64,000 nucleotides of DNA from Brevibacillus sp. DP1.3A. GTDB taxonomy: Bacteria > Bacillota > Bacilli > Brevibacillales > Brevibacillaceae. Where the stretch lies: the NCBI RefSeq assembly GCF_013284245.2, contig NZ_CP085876.1, positions 3,145,001 to 3,209,000 on the forward strand, read 5' to 3'. The translations under genes were made by a program, and so were the position numbers. The notes below the pieces were generated by a model, which was not told the DNA's origin, ran no database searches, and was given only the letters and a program-made list of their open reading frames with translations. Positions 1 through 8,745 of this stretch are shown here, in pieces (position 1 is the stretch's first letter; every line of letters begins with the position of its first letter).

Positions 1-1
1 A

Positions 2-529
2 ATCCAGTACGATAAATTTTCCACAACGTATCAAACGCTTGAGGAGATTTATGCAAATGTAGAGCCGCATTCTCGGCTGATCATGGTGCTTGATCGCGTT
101 ACAGATGAAGAAGCAATCTTGCGTGCCAGCGCGGAACAGGAGTTGCTGCGTTTACTAAAAGTGGTCGAAAGTAAACAGCAAGTTGGTCGTGAACTAACGC
201 TGTTGCTGTCACTTACGGAGCAGCCAGACACCTATTTTCATGAAGCCAATTTAAACGAGCTCTACGTTCAATTAGGCGGGAAAGAACTGTGGGTGGAAAC
301 ATTATTGGACTGTTACATTCCACAGGCAGATCAGTCTGTACGCGAACTGGCGGAGGACATTTTGCAGACATCCAATAACGTGGTGAATCGCTATGCCCTT
401 AGCTTATACAAAGAAAAAATGTTGAAGCGACCCGATATGGAAGCTGCTGTCGATAAGCTGAGGTCTCTCACTCGTCAATTTCTGCAACAAGTATTTGCCT
501 TGCGAGAACGTGATTCAGATATCCGATAG
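2..529 (+). CDS. Unidentified protein, C-terminal part (partial)
   Basis: The frame is open from the first bases of the window, so the start lies upstream; 175 residues are visible before the TAG. I do not recognise the family. The visible part is charged and looks almost wholly alpha-helical (for example ELLRLLKVVESKQQ and RELAEDILQTSNNVV), with no signal peptide or membrane segment. It ends 43 bp before the BtrH-like gene on the same strand, with no terminator between, so it probably belongs to the same biosynthetic operon. The first ATG in the frame, at 83, has no good ribosome binding site and the frame continues upstream of it, so it is not taken as the start. Confidence 0.75.
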   Translation: MQYDKFSTTYQTLEEIYANVEPHSRLIMVLDRVTDEEAILRASAEQELLRLLKVVESKQQVGRELTLLLSLTEQPDTYFHEANLNELYVQLGGKELWVETLLDCYIPQADQSVRELAEDILQTSNNVVNRYALSLYKEKMLKRPDMEAAVDKLRSLTRQFLQQVFALRERDSDIR

Positions 530-572
530 TCGCATGTGGTTACCATTACGATAGACAGGAAGGAGAGTGCTC

Positions 573-1616
573 ATGTCTCTCACCGAGATTCAACCTAGCA
601 AGCATCCGAACCTGGATTGCATCGGCGCTTCTATCTACACGGTTCTGAAATACCTGAACTTTTCCGCCTTGGAAACAGCTTGGAAGCAGTGCGGTGCCAT
701 CTATCTTAAAACGCAGGATTCTCCTTATGGAGATGTAAACGGTCAATACATGAGAACAGTCGCAGAGCTGGAGTGGATTCATAATATCCGCGTAGAAGGA
801 CGGGCTGAACCGGAAGACGACCTGTTTTTGGCAAATATTCAAGAACGTTTGGAACGGGAGATACCGACAATCGTCCTCTGCAATATGGCAGAACTCCCGT
901 ACAACCCTTATTATCAGGACCTGCCTGAAATGCATAGCATCATTGTCACAGGAAGAGAAGATAATCAGCTTCTGATTGTAGATGATTACTACCGCTACAA
1001 AGGTCTGTTGCCCATCGAGCAATTTTTACAGGCAAGTAACTCTTCCTATCGGGATGCAGGCACAGGAGAATGGTATCCACTCCACAATCGATCATTTGAA
1101 TTGGTACTTTCAGAGTCCCTGCATCCGACGCCCGATCAGTTGCTGGAAGCGGTCAGGAGCAATCTCAGCGTACTAGAGGGTCGTTGCGACATAAGTCAAA
1201 TCAAGCGGGAGTTGGATGTACCTGATGATGTTAACGTCGAGGTTGGGCTGAAATCCCTTGATCCTTTTCTCGAAGACGTAGAGGCTTTTCTCGCTAGCGA
1301 AGTGGAGATTACTGACGATCATCTCGATATCCTTAACCACAGCTTGATCAGCATGGCACAGACACGAGCGATGTATGCCAATGTCCTGCAGGCGATCAGT
1401 GAGAAGTACGAAAACTTTGCAGATCTTGCCGAGCAGTATCGCAGTATCGGACATCAATGGAAAATTACGACCAATATGATTCTTAAGGCGTTTGACAGTA
1501 ATCGCAGTGACATGGTTCATCGCGTTCTGCAAAAAATCAGCAGCGTAAAAACGCAGGAATTTGAGGCGGTCGTCAAAACAAGAGAAGTACTGGAACGGGT
1601 TGGCGTTGTTGTGTAA
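573..1616 (+). CDS. BtrH-type acyltransferase-like protein (BtrH N-terminal domain)
   Basis: 347 residues. The N-terminal 160 residues resemble the BtrH_N domain: Cys16 in the context PNLDCIGASIYTVLKYL, His121 in MHSIIVTG and Asp137/138 in LLIVDDYY could form a cysteine-peptidase-like Cys-His-Asp set. In butirosin biosynthesis BtrH moves an acyl group from the carrier protein BtrI to an amine acceptor; by analogy this enzyme may move an aminoacyl group from the carrier protein encoded next door. The C-terminal half is helical and unassigned. The start is the ATG 6 nt after AAGGAGA; an upstream GTG at 567 lies inside that ribosome binding site. The family call is from the N-terminal motif only; the substrate is unknown. 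Confidence 0.6.
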   Translation: MSLTEIQPSKHPNLDCIGASIYTVLKYLNFSALETAWKQCGAIYLKTQDSPYGDVNGQYMRTVAELEWIHNIRVEGRAEPEDDLFLANIQERLEREIPTIVLCNMAELPYNPYYQDLPEMHSIIVTGREDNQLLIVDDYYRYKGLLPIEQFLQASNSSYRDAGTGEWYPLHNRSFELVLSESLHPTPDQLLEAVRSNLSVLEGRCDISQIKRELDVPDDVNVEVGLKSLDPFLEDVEAFLASEVEITDDHLDILNHSLISMAQTRAMYANVLQAISEKYENFADLAEQYRSIGHQWKITTNMILKAFDSNRSDMVHRVLQKISSVKTQEFEAVVKTREVLERVGVVV

Positions 1617-1641
1617 GCATCTACCACTTGGAGGGACTCCT

Positions 1642-1878
1642 ATGGAAAGAGAAAACGAAGTATACGAGACGCTCCTCCGGTTGTTTTCTGAGTACGTGAA
1701 CGAAAGCGGAGAACTTACGGAGTACATTGATTCATTGACCTTTATCAAGTCGGTCGTAAAGGTTGAAAAAGAGTTTGGCATTGAATTCGATGATGACATG
1801 CTCCATTTGGAAAACTTTCAAGATATGAAAACGTTGGCAGGTTACATTCAGAAAAAAATGGATGCAAAATCTGCCTAA
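1642..1878 (+). CDS. Acyl/peptidyl carrier protein
   Basis: 78 residues, the usual length of a free-standing carrier protein. Ser31 in IDSLTFIKSVV is the expected 4'-phosphopantetheine attachment site (DSL motif), followed by the acidic helix VEKEFGIEFDDDML typical of the family. Start ATG 1642 follows GGAGGG at the right spacing; the frame is open further upstream but that would overlap the previous gene. It lies 25 bp downstream of the BtrH-like gene, matching the BtrI (carrier) and BtrH (transferase) partnership. Likely tethers an amino acid or acyl intermediate during assembly of the cluster's product. Confidence 0.88.
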   Translation: MERENEVYETLLRLFSEYVNESGELTEYIDSLTFIKSVVKVEKEFGIEFDDDMLHLENFQDMKTLAGYIQKKMDAKSA

Positions 1879-1944
1879 TCGAAGGGCCAAGATGTATACG
1901 GTCGTTCGGACGAAGACGGGAAAAATCGGGAGTGAGGGCTCAAT

Positions 1945-2913
1945 ATGCTAACGAAAATGATGGCCATAAGTCAGATGATTGGCAATACGCCTTTAAACAA
2001 ACTTGAGCATGAGCACATCAATCTGTTTTGCAAGCTGGAATACAACAACCTCATGGGAAGTGTAAAAGTGAGGCCGGCCTTTTACATATTACAAGAGGCG
2101 ATCAAAAGAGGAGAGATCACGCAGGAAACTACTGTAATCGAGTCTTCTTCGGGAAATTTTGCTATCGCTTTGGCGACTTTGTGCAAGAGACTGGGAATTA
2201 AATTTATTCCAGTGATTGATCCAAATATCAATCCCGTCTATGAGAACTTGCTCAGGGTAATTTCCCATGAGGTCGTAAAAGTAACGGACCGTGACGAGAC
2301 AGGAGGATTTCTCCTAACGCGCATCCAAACGGTCAATCGCCTGCTGAATGAGACGAATAACTCGTTTTGGACCAATCAGTACGGAAATCCGGATAGCGCT
2401 CGTGCCCATTACTTCGGACTGGGAACTGAGATCGCAGACAGCTTCGAGACATTGGACTATGCGTTTATCGGCGTTAGCTCTGGTGGCACGATTACGGGAA
2501 TCTCGCAGCGATTGAAGGAACGTTTTCCTGACATAAAAATCATTGCTGTCGATACGGTAGGCTCGGTGATTTTTGGGCAAGAGCCACAAAAACGATACAT
2601 CCCTGGAATTGGATCGAGCATGCGGCCTGACATACTCAAGGGCGCAATTATTGATGAGGTCGTTCATGTTTCGGAGGAGGACACAGTCGAGGCTTGCTAT
2701 CAGCTGTACACTGAGCATGGCATTTTTGCTGGAGGATCTTCTGGGACTTCCTACTGGGCGATTAAAAACTATTTCAAAGATCAAAAGCACGTAGTCAAGC
2801 CAAATGTTGTCTTTTTATGTCCAGACGGTGGTATGCCATATGTCAATACCGTTTACAACCAGGAATGGGTTCAGTGGTTGCATCAGCAAAAGCATTCTTT
2901 CGTTGGCAATTAA
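1945..2913 (+). CDS. sbnA: SbnA-like N-(2-amino-2-carboxyethyl)-L-glutamate synthase
   Basis: 322 residues, a fold-type II PLP enzyme of the cysteine synthase family. Visible motifs: NTPL near the N terminus, Lys41 in MGSVKVRPAF (Schiff-base lysine), the SSSGNFAIALA substrate loop and the SSGGTITG phosphate-binding loop. The position beside an SbnB-like gene and an SbnI-like gene identifies it as the SbnA type rather than O-acetylserine sulfhydrylase: SbnA joins O-phospho-L-serine and L-glutamate to form ACEGA. This is the first dedicated step to L-2,3-diaminopropionate. The ATG at 1945 follows a weak GGGAGTGAGG ribosome binding site. Confidence 0.88.
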   Translation: MLTKMMAISQMIGNTPLNKLEHEHINLFCKLEYNNLMGSVKVRPAFYILQEAIKRGEITQETTVIESSSGNFAIALATLCKRLGIKFIPVIDPNINPVYENLLRVISHEVVKVTDRDETGGFLLTRIQTVNRLLNETNNSFWTNQYGNPDSARAHYFGLGTEIADSFETLDYAFIGVSSGGTITGISQRLKERFPDIKIIAVDTVGSVIFGQEPQKRYIPGIGSSMRPDILKGAIIDEVVHVSEEDTVEACYQLYTEHGIFAGGSSGTSYWAIKNYFKDQKHVVKPNVVFLCPDGGMPYVNTVYNQEWVQWLHQQKHSFVGN

Positions 2914-2959
2914 ATAGTGTCCAATCAAATTTACTACGATAAGCAGGGTGGGATGTACG

Positions 2960-3928
2960 ATGTTATATCTAAACACGAGTGATATTGAAAAGGTCGGCAA
3001 GAATTGGAAGGAAACCATTGATGTCATTGAACATGCTGTGCATTCCTTACAAAAGGAAGATTATGCACAGCCGGTTAAACCTTACTTGCGCTACCATGAC
3101 ATGTCAAACCGCATTATTGCCATGCCAGCATTTGTAGGCGGAGATACTTACATGGCGGGAATCAAGTGGATTGCCAGTTTCCCGAAAAACCTCCAAGAGG
3201 GTATCCAACGCGCGCATTCGATTACCATCCTGAACGAAGCCAGAACGGGTAAGCCTGTGGCAACGATAAATACAGCCCTGGTTAGCGGCATTCGAACTGC
3301 TTCTGTTTCCGGTCTTCTCCTCAAGCATTACGAACAAGTACGTCCCCTGCAAAATGTAACGGTCGGAATTATCGGATTTGGTCCGATTGGCAGACTTCAT
3401 CTACAAATGGTTACGGCCATGTTAGGAGAGAAGATCGACAAGGTGGTTCTCTATGACATTGCGGGTATCCAGCAGGAGCATATTCCGGCTGAGATAAAAG
3501 AGAAAACGGTTATCGCGCAAACGTGGGAAGAAGCATACTGCGAGGCAGATGTGTTCATTACGTGCACGGTATCACCGCATGGTTTTATTGACAAGCAACC
3601 AAAACGTCATTCTTTGTTGTTAAATGTGTCGTTACGCGATTTTACACCAAAAATTCTCGACTATACCCGCTCCATTATCGTAGATGACTGGATCGAAGTT
3701 TGCCGTGAGAACACAGACATCGAAATCATGCATCTGGAGAGAGGCTTGCAAAAAGAAGATACCAAGTCCATCACAGATATCGTTTGCCTTGACCAGATGA
3801 AAGAGTTTCCACAAGATGAGCCCATCATGTTTAATCCGATGGGGATGGCGATTTTTGATATCGCCATTGCTGCCTACTATTACAAACAAGCACTCTCGCA
3901 GGGGATCGGAACTCACTTGCAAGACTAA
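2960..3928 (+). CDS. sbnB: SbnB-like ACEGA dehydrogenase (ornithine cyclodeaminase family)
   Basis: 322 residues. Ornithine cyclodeaminase/mu-crystallin fold with a Rossmann motif VGIIGFGPIGRLHL near residue 140 and the family segment SGIRTASVSGLLLKHY before it. In the staphyloferrin B pathway SbnB oxidatively hydrolyses N-(1-amino-1-carboxy-2-ethyl)glutamate to L-2,3-diaminopropionate, alpha-ketoglutarate and NADH; the gene order SbnA then SbnB supports the same role here. I place the start at ATG 2960, preceded by GGGTGGGA at about 6 nt; a GTG at 2948 lies inside that site. It ends 15 bp before the next gene. Confidence 0.87.
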   Translation: MLYLNTSDIEKVGKNWKETIDVIEHAVHSLQKEDYAQPVKPYLRYHDMSNRIIAMPAFVGGDTYMAGIKWIASFPKNLQEGIQRAHSITILNEARTGKPVATINTALVSGIRTASVSGLLLKHYEQVRPLQNVTVGIIGFGPIGRLHLQMVTAMLGEKIDKVVLYDIAGIQQEHIPAEIKEKTVIAQTWEEAYCEADVFITCTVSPHGFIDKQPKRHSLLLNVSLRDFTPKILDYTRSIIVDDWIEVCRENTDIEIMHLERGLQKEDTKSITDIVCLDQMKEFPQDEPIMFNPMGMAIFDIAIAAYYYKQALSQGIGTHLQD

Positions 3929-3943
3929 CTGGAGGTTACCATT

Positions 3944-4714
3944 TTGTACGATGTGCTGGCAAATCTAAAACTGGTAGAGTCATCTCGTATTTGTTTGCAC
4001 GAGTCACATGAAAACAAGCGACTTCACAAGACCAGACAGATCATTGAGGAGGAAGGGATTTTGCGCCATCCTCCGCTGGCGATTCTCATGCAAAACGGCC
4101 AGTATTTGATCATTGATGGGGCACATCGGACCTTTGCTCTTCAAGCGCTTGGGTGCAAACATATCCCCGTACAGGTAGTGGAGCATGAGGATTTTCACTT
4201 GGATATGTGGGATCATATTGTGCCAGTCGCTACATGGTTGCAGTCAGTGGAGCAGGATTCGGTGTTTCGATGGGAAACAGAGCGTTTACGAGAAACGCCT
4301 GTGGCAGAAATGAAGATAGGGAACAAGGAACGCTTCTATCTGTACCCAAAGGAGAATCGGCAGGATGATGAGTGGCGAATGACGCTATGGCGTCAATTAG
4401 TGGACAGTTATAACTATAGCCACCCGGTACATCGTCTGCCCACAGGGATGCTCGAATGGCCAGAAACAGGAGCCGCCTTGATACGGTTCCCGCCGATCAG
4501 TCTGGCGGAATTGGAGCGTATCGTATCGGAAGGGCATGTTTTGCCTGCGGGTGTTACCCGTTTTGAAATAGACGGGCGTCTATTAAACTTGTGTATTCCG
4601 ATTAGCCTATTGAAACAGGAGCAAATCGAGCTAGAACAGTGGGAGCGATTGGTTAAAAAATGGAGAGAAACCTTGCGCCTCTACTCGAAACCCGTGTATA
4701 TGTGCGATGCGTAA
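3944..4714 (+). CDS. ParB/Srx-domain free serine kinase-like protein (SbnI/SerK type)
   Basis: 256 residues, almost the length of SbnI. The N-terminal 90 residues form a ParB/sulfiredoxin fold: HESHENKRLHKTRQIIEEEG, then the nucleotide-binding box IDGAHRTFALQALG and IPVQVVEHEDFHLD. SbnI-type proteins phosphorylate free L-serine with ATP, giving O-phospho-L-serine, the substrate of SbnA. Having all three genes together makes the module self-sufficient for L-Dap. The start is TTG 3944, 8 nt after a perfect GGAGG. The C-terminal two thirds has no motif I can name, as in SbnI. A hairpin follows the stop. Kinase activity is inferred from the neighbourhood. Confidence 0.75.
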   Translation: MYDVLANLKLVESSRICLHESHENKRLHKTRQIIEEEGILRHPPLAILMQNGQYLIIDGAHRTFALQALGCKHIPVQVVEHEDFHLDMWDHIVPVATWLQSVEQDSVFRWETERLRETPVAEMKIGNKERFYLYPKENRQDDEWRMTLWRQLVDSYNYSHPVHRLPTGMLEWPETGAALIRFPPISLAELERIVSEGHVLPAGVTRFEIDGRLLNLCIPISLLKQEQIELEQWERLVKKWRETLRLYSKPVYMCDA

Positions 4715-4719
4715 TAAGG

Positions 4720-4750
4720 AACCGTGGCGAGTTTGATTCGCCACGGTTTC
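4720..4750 (+). terminator. Hairpin terminator after the Dap module
   Basis: Perfect 11-bp inverted repeat AACCGTGGCGA / TCGCCACGGTT right after the serine-kinase stop codon, followed by a short, weak T tract (TTTCT). It may only attenuate transcription into the peptidase/exporter gene 50 bp further on. Confidence 0.6.
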
Positions 4751-4802
4751 TATCCAATCCCAATTACATCACGTACTGGTTGCGGTCTTTCCCACAGACG
4801 CA

Positions 4803-7800
4803 GTGCCTAAAAAGGAGTGGATCATTCTGCAAAAGATCATAGATGAGTCGAGACGAAAACTAGCGTTCTGGCTAATGTGTCTGGTTCTCGTACTTTCCGG
4901 CAGTATACCCGTGTACGCTGAAACGAGCGTTCGACAGGATACGGAAATCGCAACAGCAATCGAACAGCTGGTCAATAAAACCATGGAGTCCGAAAAAATC
5001 CCGGGTGCAGCCGTTGTGGTCGTCAAAGAGGGGAAAACCCTTTACAAGCAATCGTTTGGTTTCTCTGACACCCAAAAGCAAGAGCCGGTTACTGCTGACA
5101 CATTGTTTGAAATCGGATCGAACTCCAAAGCCTTTACGGCGCTAGCCGTTCACCAGCTTGTCGAGCAAAAACGACTTTCGCTGGATGATCCTGTTCAGAG
5201 CTTTATGCCGTGGTTTACCGTTACATATAAAGGACAACAGGAAACGATCCTGATTAAGCATTTACTGTACCATACCAGCGGGATTCCTTTTGAAAGTATT
5301 GGCTCCATCCCTATTTCTTCCAGTGAGAATGCGATCGAAGAAACTGTGCGAGCGATCAATCATGCTGAACTGGTACGCAAGCCGGGGACCGAGTATGAAT
5401 ACGCCACCATTAACTACGATATCCTGGGCTATGTGGTCGAGAAAGTTACCGGACAGTCCTATGAACAGTATGTGCAGCAACAAGTCATTGCCAAATTGGG
5501 GCTAACCGATACCTTTTTGAAGGCACAGGCACCCGTGGAGGAGATGGCAAGAGGACACAAAATCGAGTTCTTTTCCCCACGCGTGTATGATGCGCCGGAA
5601 TATCGTGGAAATACGCCAGCGGGTTATGTCGTTTCCAATTTAAATGATATGGAACGATGGTTGCAGATTCAGATGGGGTTGGAGGCATCTGCGTTTCGTC
5701 CCGAGCTGGTACGAGCTTCCCATCTTCCTGATCGTTCGGTAGCTCCTGCGACAGACGGTTTCTCGTATGCGTCAGGCTGGATGATTTATCAGGATGGTGG
5801 AGGGCAAATTTCGCACGGCGGCAATAACCCTGCATTTTCTTCGTACATGGTATTTCGTCCAGAGGAAAAGCTGGGAGCCGTCGTTTTGACCAATATCAAC
5901 TCGTTGAACGCATTTGTTATCGCAGAAGGGGCCGTCAATCTCGCACTAGGGAAAGAAGCTCCTGTAGTCGTGTCTGACACCAATCTTCAAGCGGATCGTA
6001 TGGCAAGCATTTCTCTCGTGATCCTTGGTATCCTTTTGTTGGTACTTGGTGGGGGGATCGTGCAGATTTTCGTGCAAGTTTATCGAGGCGAACGAAAACT
6101 CTCCGCGAATGCGGGGCGAATCTGTTTTGCATCCTTTGTTGCATTTGTTGTCATGGGAAGTGTTTTGACAGCCGCCTTATACTATTTGCCAGATGTTTTT
6201 TTTATGGGCTTACCATGGGCGTTCATCGAGGTTTGGCTTCCGATCACCATTTTTTACGCCATGTACGCATTGGTGGCAGGACTCGCTCTGTTTAATGTCT
6301 ACATCACACTCATCCGCTTGTTCCCGAAATCGCAAGAAACATCCATGACTTCTATTGTCATACAGGGACTTATTAGCGGATTTGGGAATGCGCTGATTAT
6401 TTTTATGATCAATCTGGCGCTCACTTCTACGAACAAATTTCATGCAGCGATTTTCCTGTATTTTCTCCTGGGTATCTTGTTATATATCGTCGGGGAGAAA
6501 ATGATGCGTAGCCGACTGATTGTGATCACAAATGAAATCGTATACGAAAAAAGAATGGAACTGATCCGCAAAATTTTTCGGACCCCTTATCAAAAGTACG
6601 AGACACTTGATAACGGTGAAATATATGCGGGGTTAAATAACGATACGGAAACGATCAGTACGTTTGCCAATAGTGTCGTTGTGGCACTGACGAGTGGGGT
6701 TACACTCGTGTTTTGCTTCATTTATCTGGGCTCGCTGGATCTATACGGATTTTTGTTTTGTCTGGCTGTCATTTTTGTGGCTGTAGGCTTGTATACGCTG
6801 GCAGGTCGCTTTGCAAACAAAGTATGGGAGGAAACCAGAGACATCCAAAATGTGTTTTTCTCCTATATCACCGATATGATCGGAGGCTTCAAGGAGCTGT
6901 ATCTGACGCAGGCACAACGAAAAGAATTTGAAGAAGACATGGAAAGAAGCTGCTCTGACTATCGACATAAGAAATCAGCGGGCCAATTTAAATTTGTGAA
7001 CGTGTATTTGATTGGGGAATTGCTTTTCGTTGTGGTAATCGGCACGGTTGCCTTTTTATTCCCGGTTCTTTTCCCTTCGCTTCAAAAAGAGATGCTGATT
7101 AGTTATGTGTTTGTCTTTCTGTATATGACTGGGCCTGTTCACGGTATTTTGAATGCAGTACCGGAGCTGATTCGGATCAAGATCAGCTGGCAGCGACTGA
7201 ATGCTTTGCTGGATTCGTTATCAGTGGAAACGAGAAGAGAAGAGGAAAGCTTAGCTGAGCGGAGTTCGCAAGACTTTGAGTCATTTTCAACTGAACAGGT
7301 GCGTTTCCGATACAAAAACAAGGAGGGCGAAGAGTTTTCCGTAGGGCCGCTGGACTTCTCCTGCCAAAAAGGGGAAATCGTCTTCATTGTTGGTGGTAAC
7401 GGTAGCGGGAAGTCAACGTTTGCCAAGCTGATTACCGGTTTGTATGAGCAGGATGAGGGCGAGTTTTTCATGAACGGCCAAAAAGTGAATGCTGATCAAC
7501 GCTGCGAATTCTTCTCCGCGATTTTCAGTGATTTCTACCTGTTTGAGAAGATGTATGGAGTCGATTACCAGGCGAAGCAAGAGGAAGTGAGCAAATATTT
7601 AGAGGTGCTTCGCATCGCTGACAAAGTAGAAGTGGATGAAACGGGAACGTTTAGCACGACGAAGCTGTCTACGGGTCAACGTAAGCGTCTTGCCTTAATG
7701 CTCAGTCTGGTAAGAAACCGGCCCATTTTCCTCTTTGACGAGTGGGCAGCAGACCAAGATCCAGAGTATCGTCAATTCTTTTACGAATCCTTGCTACCTG

Positions 7801-7928
7801 AAATGAAAAGACAGGGCAAATGTGTAATTGCGATCACACACGACGATCGCTACTTCCATCTTGCTGATCAGGTAGTGAAAATGGAGAGTGGGCGAATTAT
7901 TTCGCAGCAAACGTTTGCACATGCCTGA
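4803..7928 (+). CDS. Prodrug-activating serine peptidase fused to a cyclic-peptide ABC exporter
   Basis: 1041 residues with three parts. Residues 20-40 are a membrane/signal segment ending VYAET. Residues 45-400 form a class C beta-lactamase-like serine hydrolase: SNSK (Ser106-Lys109), YATINYDILG, and the third motif HGGNNPAFSS. Then come about ten membrane spans and an ABC ATPase with Walker A GGNGSGKST, signature STGQRKR, Walker B IFLFDEW and the H-loop AITHDD, as in the SyrD/PvdE cyclic-peptide exporter family. Fusions of this sort activate nonribosomal peptides made as inactive N-acylated precursors by cleaving the leader during export (the ZmaM/EdeA-type enzymes, as I recall). The start is unclear: GTG 4803 has no ribosome binding site, while AAGGAG at 4812-4817 would direct a start at ATT 4824 or CTG 4827. 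Confidence 0.85.
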   Translation: MPKKEWIILQKIIDESRRKLAFWLMCLVLVLSGSIPVYAETSVRQDTEIATAIEQLVNKTMESEKIPGAAVVVVKEGKTLYKQSFGFSDTQKQEPVTADTLFEIGSNSKAFTALAVHQLVEQKRLSLDDPVQSFMPWFTVTYKGQQETILIKHLLYHTSGIPFESIGSIPISSSENAIEETVRAINHAELVRKPGTEYEYATINYDILGYVVEKVTGQSYEQYVQQQVIAKLGLTDTFLKAQAPVEEMARGHKIEFFSPRVYDAPEYRGNTPAGYVVSNLNDMERWLQIQMGLEASAFRPELVRASHLPDRSVAPATDGFSYASGWMIYQDGGGQISHGGNNPAFSSYMVFRPEEKLGAVVLTNINSLNAFVIAEGAVNLALGKEAPVVVSDTNLQADRMASISLVILGILLLVLGGGIVQIFVQVYRGERKLSANAGRICFASFVAFVVMGSVLTAALYYLPDVFFMGLPWAFIEVWLPITIFYAMYALVAGLALFNVYITLIRLFPKSQETSMTSIVIQGLISGFGNALIIFMINLALTSTNKFHAAIFLYFLLGILLYIVGEKMMRSRLIVITNEIVYEKRMELIRKIFRTPYQKYETLDNGEIYAGLNNDTETISTFANSVVVALTSGVTLVFCFIYLGSLDLYGFLFCLAVIFVAVGLYTLAGRFANKVWEETRDIQNVFFSYITDMIGGFKELYLTQAQRKEFEEDMERSCSDYRHKKSAGQFKFVNVYLIGELLFVVVIGTVAFLFPVLFPSLQKEMLISYVFVFLYMTGPVHGILNAVPELIRIKISWQRLNALLDSLSVETRREEESLAERSSQDFESFSTEQVRFRYKNKEGEEFSVGPLDFSCQKGEIVFIVGGNGSGKSTFAKLITGLYEQDEGEFFMNGQKVNADQRCEFFSAIFSDFYLFEKMYGVDYQAKQEEVSKYLEVLRIADKVEVDETGTFSTTKLSTGQRKRLALMLSLVRNRPIFLFDEWAADQDPEYRQFFYESLLPEMKRQGKCVIAITHDDRYFHLADQVVKMESGRIISQQTFAHA

Positions 7929-7945
7929 TGGAAAAGCACGCAGAG

Positions 7946-7981
7946 AAGACCGAACGGGGATGATTCCCGTCGGTCTTTTTT
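7946..7981 (+). terminator. Rho-independent terminator of the biosynthetic operon
   Basis: Stem AGACCGA-CGGG / CCCG-TCGGTCT followed by TTTTTT, 20 bp after the exporter stop codon. It closes the left-end operon. Confidence 0.85.
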
Positions 7982-8080
7982 GGCATGAGTGGCACGGCTC
8001 CCTTTGATCGGTGATACTAGACAAATAATTCAGACAGCTATATAATTGGAAGCAGTTGGAATAGAGTGCGGTAAAATCTT

Positions 8081-8154
8081 GCGGGTGTAGTTCAATGGTA
8101 GAACTCCGGCTTCCCAAGCCTGCGGCGTGGGTTCGATTCCCATCACCCGCTCCA
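8081..8154 (+). tRNA. tRNA-Gly (anticodon CCC), CCA encoded
   Basis: 74 nt including CCA. Acceptor stem GCGGGTG pairs with CACCCGC; D arm GTTCAATGGTAGAAC; anticodon loop TTCCCAA giving CCC; T arm GTGGGTTCGATTCCCAT; discriminator T then CCA. The anticodon stem (CCGGC against GCCTG) holds one C-U mismatch. A terminator follows 13 bp downstream. It stands alone, so it is a possible integration site; the A+T-rich VOC gene just downstream and the CTAACGGG motif at 8752 would fit, though I see no duplicated tRNA end. Confidence 0.95.
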
Positions 8155-8166
8155 TACGAATTGGTA

Positions 8167-8196
8167 GAAAAGCCTTTGATTACAAAGGCTTTTCTT
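8167..8196 (+). terminator. Terminator after tRNA-Gly
   Basis: Stem AAAAGCCTTTG / CAAAGGCTTTT with a short TTCTTGTTT tail directly behind the tRNA. Confidence 0.75.
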
Positions 8197-8377
8197 GTTT
8201 GTGCGGCACGGTCATTCACTTCCCCAAAAGGAGGTTAGTGATGAGTAGAAGTTATAAGAAGTTCCAAATTGTAAAGGATAAGAGTGGGCCAAGCTAAAAA
8301 GGAACATAAATTTACATCTTGAATATCTCATGTAATCGGATAGCTAAAAATTTGGTGACAGACAGGAGTTAAAAAAG

Positions 8378-8725
8378 ATGATAAAAGGTTTCGGAGGAAT
8401 ATTTTGGAGAACTAAGAATCTTGAAGTTATAAAAAAATGGTACAGTGAAGTGCTGAAGATTGATATAGAAAATTGGAACGGGACTGTGATAAAACCCGAA
8501 TTAGGAAATGAGACTATCTTTTCTTTCTTTACCGAGAATGACAGTTATTTTCCAACAGAACAACAAGTCATGTTAAATTTCCAAGTACATAATCTAGACG
8601 AGACTATTAAGCATCTTGAACATATTGGTGTACCTCTTGCAAAGAAAAAAGAGAGTAGTGAATTTGGAAAGTTTATTTGGATTGAAGATCCTGATGGTCG
8701 ACTTGTCGAGCTTTGGGAGAAATAA
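8378..8725 (+). CDS. VOC (glyoxalase/bleomycin resistance) family protein
   Basis: 115 residues, one vicinal-oxygen-chelate module pair: N-terminal strand GGIFWRTKNLEVIKKWYSEV, middle LNFQVHNLDETIKHLEHIGV, and C-terminal WIEDPDGRLVELWEK whose glutamate is the usual metal ligand. Cytosolic; substrate unknown. ATG with GGAGTTAAAAAAG upstream. The gene is clearly richer in A+T than its neighbours and sits beside a tRNA, which suggests acquisition. A CTAACGGG motif follows 27 bp after the stop. Confidence 0.85.
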   Translation: MIKGFGGIFWRTKNLEVIKKWYSEVLKIDIENWNGTVIKPELGNETIFSFFTENDSYFPTEQQVMLNFQVHNLDETIKHLEHIGVPLAKKKESSEFGKFIWIEDPDGRLVELWEK

Positions 8726-8745
8726 CGAGTTGTAATTCATTTGCT

